Source: a bacterium YEK0313 | GTDB taxonomy: Bacteria; Pseudomonadota; Alphaproteobacteria; Rhizobiales; Phreatobacteraceae | Length of the DNA: 64,000 bases | Direction of reading: 5' to 3' | NCBI GenBank assembly: GCA_000751295.2 | Contig: CCMO02000001.1 | Span: 1,785,501 to 1,849,500 of the forward strand | Part shown: positions 57,665 to 64,000 of the stretch, in pieces | Position numbering within the stretch: position 1 is the stretch's first letter | Layout: each line of letters opens with the position of its first letter | The notes under the pieces: model-generated | Databases searched by the model: none | Told to the model about the DNA's origin: nothing | What the model saw: only the letters and a program-made list of their open reading frames with translations | Program-made: the position numbers and the translations under genes

Positions 57665-58819
57665 TCAGGACACGAGCGCCCAGTTGCCGTCCTTCACGGT
57701 GATCAGCACGCGGGCGCGCTCGTCGACGCCGTAGCGGTCGGTCTCGGTGAAGTTGAACACGCCCTGGCTCGCCTTGATGTCGCGCTCGGTGAGCATGGCC
57801 TTGCGGATCGCCTCGCGGAATTCGGGCGTGCCGGGCCTCGCCTCCTTGATCGCCACGGGCACCACCCGTTTCAGCACCTCGTAGGCATCGAAGGCGTGGG
57901 CGCCGAACTGGGTGCGCGTGTCCTTGCCGTATTTGGCCTCGTAGGCGGTGACATAGGCGAGGCCCGGCGCCTTGGTGGCGGCGCTGTCGGGCAGAAGCTC
58001 GGGAGCGATCACCGGGCCCGAGGCCATGATGACGCCTTCCGCCGCGCGGCCGGCAATGCGGATGAAGTCGCGCGTCACCGCGCCGTGGGTGTGGTAGATC
58101 GGACCGGCATAGCCGCGCTCCTTCAGCGCGATCTGCGGCAGGGCGGCGCCGGTGCCGGAGCCGGCGACCAGCACGGCGTCGGGCCGCGCGGCGATGATCT
58201 TCAGCGTCTGGCCGGCGACCGAGGTATCGGCGCGGGCATAGCGCTCGTCGGCGGCAAGCTTCAGCCCGGCGGCTTCGCCCTGGGCCTTGAACTCGCGCAG
58301 CCAGAGGTCGCCCCAGGAGTCGGAGAAGCCGATCATCGCGACATTGCGCACATTGTTGCGCTTCATGTGGTCGAACAGCGCCTTGGCCATCAGCGAGACC
58401 GGCTGCGGCAGCACCACGCTCCACTTCTCCCGGCCGGCGACCGGGATCGGCGCGAAGGAGAAATGCGGCACGCCGGCCTCGGCCGCGACGTTGGAGACGG
58501 CGATGCCGGGCGGGGTGGTCGACGAACCGAGCAGCACGTCGACCTTGTCCTGGGCGACGAAACGGCGCGCATTGGTGGTGGCGGCGGTCGGATCGCCGGC
58601 ATCGTCGAGCATGATGGCCCGCACCTTCACGCCACCGATCTCGGTCGGCATGATGTCCAAGGTGTTGCGCACGGGGATGCCCAGCGCCGCCGCCGGCCCG
58701 GTGATCGAAATGGTCGCGCCGAGCGTGATTTCCGGCACCTGCGCCCCGGCGCGTCCGGCCCAGCCGGCAAGGCCGGCGGCGGCGCCCAGCACGGTGGACC
58801 GCCTGGTCAGTCGGATCAT
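57665..58819 (-). CDS. ABC transporter binding protein (peripl_BP_6), linked to pobA
   Basis: A 384-residue periplasmic receptor with a twin-arginine-like signal (IRLTRRSTVLGAAAGLAGWA) and the Leu/Ile/Val-binding outline: ITLGATISITGPAAALGIPV, VLLGSSTTPPGIAVSNVAAE, AMIGFSDSWGDLWLREF, and AHAFDAYEVLKRVV. The pobA gene follows after 63 bp, so it may receive 4-hydroxybenzoate or a precursor. No permease or ATPase genes are next to it; it could use the liv-type system elsewhere. Confidence 0.88.
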   Translation of the reverse strand: MIRLTRRSTVLGAAAGLAGWAGRAGAQVPEITLGATISITGPAAALGIPVRNTLDIMPTEIGGVKVRAIMLDDAGDPTAATTNARRFVAQDKVDVLLGSSTTPPGIAVSNVAAEAGVPHFSFAPIPVAGREKWSVVLPQPVSLMAKALFDHMKRNNVRNVAMIGFSDSWGDLWLREFKAQGEAAGLKLAADERYARADTSVAGQTLKIIAARPDAVLVAGSGTGAALPQIALKERGYAGPIYHTHGAVTRDFIRIAGRAAEGVIMASGPVIAPELLPDSAATKAPGLAYVTAYEAKYGKDTRTQFGAHAFDAYEVLKRVVPVAIKEARPGTPEFREAIRKAMLTERDIKASQGVFNFTETDRYGVDERARVLITVKDGNWALVS

Positions 58820-58996
58820 CGTCTTCCTCCCTCATATGCCGGCGCAGAGCCGTTTCTCGGCACGGCCTTGGAGCGCCATGGCGCCGAAATCTGCCACGGA
58901 CGCGAATTGTTGGATAGCCCACGATCGCCGCCGCGGCACGGCATGCACAAGGCGCGGGCGGAACCACTTCCCGCCGCGGAACGTTGACCCGCCACG

Positions 58997-59902
58997 ATGA
59001 CGGACGCGGCAGGCAGCGCGGAGGGCGCGACCAAGGGCATAAGGGCATCCGGCCTCGCCGCGCCGATGGCGCTCGGCCTCGCCGCGGCGGTCTTCCTTAT
59101 GGCCGTCGCGCCCGCGGAGGCCGCCCGGCGCCATCGCGGCCGACTCGCCATGGCCAGCCCGATGCCGGCACCGCCGCTGCCCGTGCCGCGACCGGCCGAG
59201 GCGCCGCCCAGGCCCGCAGCAGCCGAGACCCGCCCGCCCGAAAGCCAGGCGCCCGAAACGCCACCGACGCCTGGAACTGCCGCGCCGACACCCACAGCCC
59301 GCCCCGCGGAGCCGACGACGCCCGAGACGCAGCCGGCGGCCGCCGAGGCGGAAGCCTGCTTCGGCCGGCTGCGCACGCTCGGCCTGCATTTTTCATCCGA
59401 ACCCGCCCCCGCGGCGCCCGCGGGCTGTGGCATCGCCCTGCCGGTGCGCCTGGAGAGCCTCGACCTCGGCGCGGGCGACAGGCTCGAGCTTCCCGACCGG
59501 CCGCTGGTCGCCTGCGCCTTCGCCGAGACCTTCGCCCTGTTCGCGCGCGACCTCGTCGCGCCGCTCGCCCGCAGCCGCTTCGACAGGCCGCTGCGGCGCC
59601 TCGGCACCGGGCCGGGCTTCGAATGCCGGCCCCGCAATCGCGCCGCCGGGGCGCGCCTCAGCGCCCACGGCCGGGGGATTGCCATCGACATCGCCTGGTT
59701 CGGCCTCGCCGACAACGGCCGCGTGGTCGTGGCATCGGTCGCGACCGACGCCGAGAAGCGCTTCCTCGACGCGGTGCGCAGGGCCGCCTGCGGCTGGTTC
59801 ACCACCGTGCTCGGCCCGGGCTCGAACGCCGCCCATGCCGACCATCTCCATCTCGACCGCGAGCCGCGCGGCCGGAACGGCGAAAGCCGGTTTTGCGAGT
59901 AG
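58997..59902 (+). CDS. Extensin-like family protein with M15-type fold
   Basis: A 301-residue exported protein. Membrane or signal segment at about residues 20-43 (AAPMALGLAAAVFLMAVAPAEA), then a long Pro/Ala/Thr-rich linker (about 50-118), then an extensin-like C-terminal domain (about 120-300). The pair SAHGRGIAIDI and HADHLHLD is like the zinc site of M15 D-Ala-D-Ala peptidases, suggesting a cell-wall role. It is convergent with kdpE and divergent from the binding-protein gene. Confidence 0.83.
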   Translation: MTDAAGSAEGATKGIRASGLAAPMALGLAAAVFLMAVAPAEAARRHRGRLAMASPMPAPPLPVPRPAEAPPRPAAAETRPPESQAPETPPTPGTAAPTPTARPAEPTTPETQPAAAEAEACFGRLRTLGLHFSSEPAPAAPAGCGIALPVRLESLDLGAGDRLELPDRPLVACAFAETFALFARDLVAPLARSRFDRPLRRLGTGPGFECRPRNRAAGARLSAHGRGIAIDIAWFGLADNGRVVVASVATDAEKRFLDAVRRAACGWFTTVLGPGSNAAHADHLHLDREPRGRNGESRFCE

Positions 59903-59982
59903 CGCGTGGCGCGTGGCGAATCGGATGAAGCCGCGCTCGCCGCCTCGTCCCTACGCGCCATCTCCACTCGCTATTCGCCCAT
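59895..59982. repeat. Intergenic inverted-repeat element, copy 2
   Basis: Left arm 59895-59924 (GCGAGTAGCGCGTGGCG..) and right arm 59949-59982 (complement of GGGCGAATAGCGAGTGG..) are built from the same words as the element at 20386-20474. The left arm overlaps the end of the extensin-like gene and the right arm supplies the last three codons and stop (TAG) of kdpE. Confidence 0.55.
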
Positions 59983-60651
59983 CCGGTAGCCTATGCCGGG
60001 TTCGGTCAGGATCAGCTTGGGTTCGGCGGGATCGGCCTCGATCTTCTGCCTGATCTGGCCGACATAGACACGCAGATATTGAGTGTCCTCGACATGGGCC
60101 GGCCCCCAGACCGCCGCCAGGATCTGGCGATGGGTCATCACCTTGCCGGCATTGCGCGCCAGCAGCAGCAGCAGCTCGAACTCCTTCGGCGTCAGCTTCA
60201 GATCGGCGCCGTGGCTGGTCGCGCGATGGGCGGGCACGTCGATCTCGATCGGGCCGACGGAGAAGACCGCCTGCTCGACCTGGCCGCCGCGCCGGTGGCG
60301 CAGCGCCGCGCGCACCCGCGCCAGCAGTTCGCCGATGCCAAAGGGCTTGTTGACGTAGTCGTCTGCGCCGAGATCCAGCGCCTCGATCTTTTCCGCCTCG
60401 CGGTCGCGCGCCGAGAGCACGACGATCGGCACGTCGGAAAAGCTGCGCACCTTGGCGATCACCTCCTTGCCGTCCATGTCGGGCAGGCCGAGGTCGAGAA
60501 TGACGCCGTCGGGCGCCGAGCCGGCTATGCGCCTGACCGCGTCGACGCCGGTGGTGACGCTGGTCACCTGATAGTCGGAGGCTTCCAGCGCCGGGGTCAG
60601 GAAGCGATGGATCGCCGCCTCGTCGTCGACCACCAGGATGCGCGTCTTCAT
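59971..60651 (-). CDS. kdpE: Response regulator KdpE
   Basis: A 226-residue OmpR-family regulator of the potassium ATPase operon. Receiver domain with ILVVDDE and phosphoacceptor D53 (VILDLGLPDMDG), Lys in YVNKPFGIGELLAR; C-terminal winged helix with LTPKEFELLLLLARN and TQYLRVYVGQIRQKIE. It overlaps the kdpD stop by four bases (ATGA). The last codons lie inside a dispersed repeat. Confidence 0.95.
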   Translation of the reverse strand: MKTRILVVDDEAAIHRFLTPALEASDYQVTSVTTGVDAVRRIAGSAPDGVILDLGLPDMDGKEVIAKVRSFSDVPIVVLSARDREAEKIEALDLGADDYVNKPFGIGELLARVRAALRHRRGGQVEQAVFSVGPIEIDVPAHRATSHGADLKLTPKEFELLLLLARNAGKVMTHRQILAAVWGPAHVEDTQYLRVYVGQIRQKIEADPAEPKLILTEPGIGYRMGE

Positions 60652-63329
60652 GGCTGTTCCACGTCCCTCTCGGCGGGGCTCGGCAGGGCGATGGTGAACC
60701 GCGCGCCCCTGCCGCCGTCCACCGGGCTTTCGGCTTCGATCGTCCCGCCATGCGCCTCGACGATGCCCTTGGCAATAGCCAGCCCCAGGCCGGTGCTCTC
60801 GCCGCCGTCGCGCCGGTCGGGCGCGCCGGCCGAAGCGAACTTCTCGAAAACATGCGGCAGAGCCTCCGGCGCGATGCCCGCGCCATCGTCGGTCACCTGG
60901 ATCAGGACCCGGCCATCCGCGCCGTGCACCGCCACGACGACGCGCGCCTCCGGACCGCCGTGGCGCAGCGCATTCTCGACGATATTCGACAGCGCCTGCT
61001 CGATCAGCGTCGCATCGGCCTCGACGAGCGACGCGGCGCCGGTGACCTCGATGATGCGGCCGGGCGCGCGCCGGCGCGCGGCGATGACGACGCGGTCGGC
61101 GGTCTCGCGCGGGTCGAGCCAGTCGCGCCGCAGCTCCAGGCCGCCGGCCTCCAGGCGGGTGATGGCCAGGAGGTCGCGCACCATGCGGTCGAGATGCTCG
61201 GCCTCTTCCTTGATCTGGGTGAGCATGTCGGCGCGGGTCGCATTGGCCATCCTGTCGCCGAAGGCGATCAGCGTGGTCGACGCGCCGAGGATCGAGGCGA
61301 GCGGGGTCCTGAAATCATGGCTGATGGAGGCGAGCAGCGTGTTGCGCACCCGCTCGGTTTCCGCCGCCGCCTTGACCGTGCCCATCTCGCGCGACAGCGC
61401 GGCCCGCTCCAGCGCGGCCGCGGTCTGCTCGGCAAGCGTATCGAACAGCGAGCGCGCCTCCGGGTCGAGCGGCGCGCCATCGGCCGCCGCGGAAATGCCG
61501 ATGACGCCGACGCGGGCGCGCGGCGTCTTCAGCGGCACGAAGAGCCAGGGCGCGGTCGGCAGGGTCTGGGTCTTCGCGCCCGCCGGCTCGTCGTGCTCGT
61601 GCGCCCAGCGGGCGGCCGCCATGCTGGCCGCGTCGAGTTCGTCGACCGGAGGCCACATGCCGGTCAGCGCGATGTCGCCGTCCTGTTCCAGCAGAATCAC
61701 GACATTGCGGGCCAGGGCGCCGTGCATGTCGCTCGCGGCCGCCTCGGCGACCTCGTCGAGCGAGGCTATGCCGGAGATGCGGCGCGAGAAATCGTAGAGC
61801 CGGCGGGTCGCGCGCATCCGGTCGGAAGCGATGCGCGCCTGGTCGCGGACGCGGCCGGCCAGCGTCGAGACCAGCACCGACACCGCCAGGAACACGAACA
61901 GCGCCAGGAGCTCGTGCGGCTGCGCAACGGTGAGCGTGTAGATCGGCTCGATGAAGAAGTAGTTGTAGGTGACGAAGGACAGCGCCGAGGCGACGATCGC
62001 CGGCCAGCGCCCGAAGGCCACGGCCGCGCCGACCACCGCCGCCAGGAAGACCAGCGACAGGTTCGGCATGGTGGCATTGCCGCCGATCGCCTCGCCGAAC
62101 AGGACGGCCAGCCCGACCAGCGTGGCCGAACCGAGATAGGGCCAGAAGCGCGGCGGCTCGGGCTTCGCCCTGGGGCGCGGCGGCTCCAGCCGCTCCGGCG
62201 TCGCGGTGACCACATGCACGCCGATATCGGCGGCCTGGCGCACCAGCTCCTGGGCGAGCGCCCGGCCGAACAGCACGGCGAGCCGCCCGCCGGCCGAGCG
62301 GCCGACGACGATCTGGGTGACGTTCTCGCGGCGGGCGTAGCGCAGGATCTCGCTCGGAATGTCCGCGCCGACGAGCCTTTCAATATCCGCGCCGAGATCC
62401 TTGGCGAGCTCCAGCGTCTCGTCGAGCCGGCTCCGCTTGGCCTCCGCCAGCACGTCGGTCGGCCGCTCCACCGAAACGGCGGTCCAGGGTGCATCCATCG
62501 TGTCGGCGAGGCGCTTGGCCTGGCGCACCACGAAGGGCGACAGGGGATCGGGGCCGACGAGGGCGAGGATGCGCTCGCCGGCCGGCCAGGGTCCCTCGAT
62601 GGCGCCGGCGCGCATGCGCTCGATCAGCGCGGCATCGACCGTCTCGGCCGTGCGGCGCAGCGCCAGCTCGCGCAGCGCGGTGAGGTTCTGCGGCTTGAAG
62701 AAGCTCTGCACCGCCTGGGCCGCGGTCTCCTGGACATAGACCTTGCCCTCGGCGAGGCGCTTCAGGAGCTCGTCCGGCGGCAGGTCGACGAGCACCACCT
62801 CGTCGGCCGCCTCGAACACCTTGTCGGGCACGGTCTCGCGGACGCGCACCTTGGTGATCTTCAGGACGACGTCGTTGAGGCTGTCGAGATGCTGGACGTT
62901 CAGCGTGGTCCAGACGTCGATGCCAGCGGCCAGCAGCTCCTTGACGTCCATCCAGCGCTTGGGATGGCGCGAGCCCGGCACGTTGGTATGGGCGAGCTCG
63001 TCGACCAGCAGCAGCGCCGGGCGGCGGGCGAGCGCCGCGTCGAGGTCGAATTCCGGCACCGCGCGGTTGCGATAGACGACGAGCTGGCGCGGGATGACCT
63101 CGAAGCCCTCGACCATGGCCTCGGTCTCGCGCCGGCCATGGGTCTCGATGAGGCCGCAGACGACGTCGATTCCGGCCGTCTTCTGCTCGCGCGCGGCGGC
63201 CAGCATCGCATAGGTCTTGCCGACGCCGGGCGAGGCGCCGAGAAAGATCTTGAGACGGCCCCGCCCGGCCTTGTTGGCGAGCGCCAGCAAGGCATCGGGA
63301 TCCGGACGGTTCGTCGCGTCGACGGGCAT
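60648..63329 (-). CDS. kdpD: Potassium sensor histidine kinase KdpD
   Basis: An 893-residue membrane kinase. The N-terminal KdpD domain has Walker A GASPGVGKT (31-39) and a following USP-like domain (about 250-370); four membrane segments lie near residues 400-500, then a GAF domain, then the kinase with His671 (ASISHDFRTPLASIL), NALRHG and TGLGLAIAKGIV. It responds to low potassium or c-di-AMP-type signals and phosphorylates KdpE. It lies 37 bp after kdpC in the usual kdpABC-DE order. Confidence 0.95.
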   Translation of the reverse strand: MPVDATNRPDPDALLALANKAGRGRLKIFLGASPGVGKTYAMLAAAREQKTAGIDVVCGLIETHGRRETEAMVEGFEVIPRQLVVYRNRAVPEFDLDAALARRPALLLVDELAHTNVPGSRHPKRWMDVKELLAAGIDVWTTLNVQHLDSLNDVVLKITKVRVRETVPDKVFEAADEVVLVDLPPDELLKRLAEGKVYVQETAAQAVQSFFKPQNLTALRELALRRTAETVDAALIERMRAGAIEGPWPAGERILALVGPDPLSPFVVRQAKRLADTMDAPWTAVSVERPTDVLAEAKRSRLDETLELAKDLGADIERLVGADIPSEILRYARRENVTQIVVGRSAGGRLAVLFGRALAQELVRQAADIGVHVVTATPERLEPPRPRAKPEPPRFWPYLGSATLVGLAVLFGEAIGGNATMPNLSLVFLAAVVGAAVAFGRWPAIVASALSFVTYNYFFIEPIYTLTVAQPHELLALFVFLAVSVLVSTLAGRVRDQARIASDRMRATRRLYDFSRRISGIASLDEVAEAAASDMHGALARNVVILLEQDGDIALTGMWPPVDELDAASMAAARWAHEHDEPAGAKTQTLPTAPWLFVPLKTPRARVGVIGISAAADGAPLDPEARSLFDTLAEQTAAALERAALSREMGTVKAAAETERVRNTLLASISHDFRTPLASILGASTTLIAFGDRMANATRADMLTQIKEEAEHLDRMVRDLLAITRLEAGGLELRRDWLDPRETADRVVIAARRRAPGRIIEVTGAASLVEADATLIEQALSNIVENALRHGGPEARVVVAVHGADGRVLIQVTDDGAGIAPEALPHVFEKFASAGAPDRRDGGESTGLGLAIAKGIVEAHGGTIEAESPVDGGRGARFTIALPSPAERDVEQP

Positions 63330-63366
63330 CCCGTCAGTCTAGCCGATTTTTTGGCATTCGCCGCCG

Positions 63367-63966
63367 CTACCGCAAGGCATCGAGCGCCAGGTTCAGCCCG
63401 AGGACGTTGACGCGCCTTTCACCGACGAGGCCGAGGCTGCGGCCCTCGACATGCGCCTCAACGAGCTGGCGCACCCGATCAGGGCCGAGATTGCGCGCCG
63501 CGGCGACGCGCGCGACCTGGGCGAGCGCATTCTCCGGGCTGATATGCGGATCGAGGCCGGAGGCCGAGGTGGTGACCATGTCGGGCGGGATCGGCCCGGT
63601 GACGCCGGCCGCGCGCAGGGCCTCGATGTCGGCCTTGACGCGATCGATCAGCTTGCCGTTGAGGGGGCCGAGATTGGAGCCGCTCGAGGAGGCGGCATTG
63701 TACGGCGCGTCGACCGTCTTCGACGGGTCCTGCGGGTCGGCCGCCGAGGTCGCCGACGGACGCGGATGGAAATAGCGCGGCGCGGCGAAGGCCTGGCCGA
63801 CCAGCGCGGATCCGACGACCTTGCCGTCGCGCACGATCAGCGAGCCGTTGGCATTGGCCGGCATCGCCACTTGCGCGATGCCGGTGACCGCGAAGGGATA
63901 GACGAGCCCGGTGAGGAGGGTGAACAGCACCAGCAGCACCAGGGCGGGGCGGAGATGGGCGAGCAT
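63367..63966 (-). CDS. kdpC: Potassium-transporting ATPase subunit KdpC
   Basis: A 199-residue single-span subunit of the high-affinity potassium pump KdpFABC. One membrane helix at residues 8-30 (ALVLLVLFTLLTGLVYPFAV), then the periplasmic domain with FHPRPSA, SSGSNLGPLN, SGLDPHISPENALAQ and the C-terminal VNVLGLNLALD. It stabilises the KdpA-KdpB complex. It starts 12 bp after the stop of the partial kdpB. Confidence 0.95.
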   Translation of the reverse strand: MLAHLRPALVLLVLFTLLTGLVYPFAVTGIAQVAMPANANGSLIVRDGKVVGSALVGQAFAAPRYFHPRPSATSAADPQDPSKTVDAPYNAASSSGSNLGPLNGKLIDRVKADIEALRAAGVTGPIPPDMVTTSASGLDPHISPENALAQVARVAAARNLGPDRVRQLVEAHVEGRSLGLVGERRVNVLGLNLALDALR

Positions 63967-63977
63967 GACGCGTTTCC

Positions 63978-64000
63978 TTAGGCGAGGCCGATGGCGACGA
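63978..64000 (-). CDS. kdpB: Potassium-transporting ATPase subunit KdpB, last codons only
   Basis: Only the final six codons (VAIGLA) and the TAA stop fall in the window. The call rests on the position directly before kdpC and on the similarity of this ending to KdpB C-termini. The rest is outside the window. Confidence 0.6.

Noticed and set aside
60750..63410. 886-codon plus-strand frame opposite kdpD
   Set aside because: Shadow of kdpD; the kdp order and motifs leave no doubt about the minus strand.

Overview
The window is a 64 kb piece of chromosome-like DNA from a high-GC (roughly two-thirds or more G+C) alphaproteobacterium, most likely of the order Hyphomicrobiales (Rhizobiales). The evidence is a DctBD/DctA system with a sigma-54 promoter, an Irr-type Fur-family regulator, large numbers of ABC importers and LysR regulators, and very dense genes with ATGA-type overlaps. 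I cannot name the genus. No rRNA, tRNA, CRISPR array, transposase or phage gene was seen; both ends cut through genes.

Layout. 1-3.5 kb: tail of a family-5 (peptide-type) solute-binding protein and a dimethylformamidase large-subunit homologue. 3.6-8.4 kb: dctA divergent from dctB-dctD, with a near-consensus sigma-54 promoter and two DctD-type sites between them. 8.4-19 kb: a LysR gene divergent from a compact catabolic operon (Dabb protein, maleylacetate reductase, amidohydrolase, beta-hydroxyacid dehydrogenase, hydroxyquinol 1,2-dioxygenase) that runs straight into a ribose-type ABC importer and a YciI protein. 19.2-23.7 kb: acyl-CoA dehydrogenase, CoA-transferase/hydrolase and an AcoR-like sigma-54 activator. 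23.8-25.6 kb (minus): an LLM flavin monooxygenase with a flavin reductase. 25.9-28.5 kb: galD-galB-galC, the lower gallate/protocatechuate 4,5-cleavage pathway. 28.6-32.4 kb (minus): LysR, NAD-dependent dehydrogenase, LigI-like lactonase and TctC-type binding protein.

32.6-37.8 kb: a complete branched-chain-type ABC importer (livH-livM-livG-livF-binding protein) plus a DUF2848 protein. 37.8-39.1 kb: a methyltransferase and a YunG-like protein. 39.3-41.9 kb (minus): HpaC-like reductase, HpaB-like monooxygenase and a cupin, divergent from a MarR regulator (42.1 kb) followed by LysR and threonine aldolase. The same 19-bp inverted repeat (TAGCTT-N7-AAGCTA) lies in front of both the liv operon and the HpaC/HpaB operon, so these 10 kb are probably one regulon for uptake and hydroxylation of an aromatic compound.

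44.9-51.7 kb: a PLP enzyme, a MarR-like gene and a copper-resistance locus (cueR, multicopper oxidase, copA, copZ) with three CueR-type promoters that have the diagnostic 19-bp spacer. 51.7-55.7 kb: a large seven-PAS GGDEF-EAL protein. 55.9-59.9 kb: irr with a perfect 27-bp palindrome upstream, pobA with a linked ABC binding protein, and an extensin-like protein. 60-64 kb: kdpE, kdpD, kdpC and the last codons of kdpB.

Together the genes describe a soil or water organism that scavenges C4-dicarboxylates and phenolic acids. At least three aromatic routes are partly present: hydroxyquinol ortho-cleavage to 3-oxoadipate, 4-hydroxybenzoate to protocatechuate (PobA), and the 4-oxalomesaconate branch to pyruvate and oxaloacetate. 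The ring-cleavage dioxygenase for the last route is not in the window.
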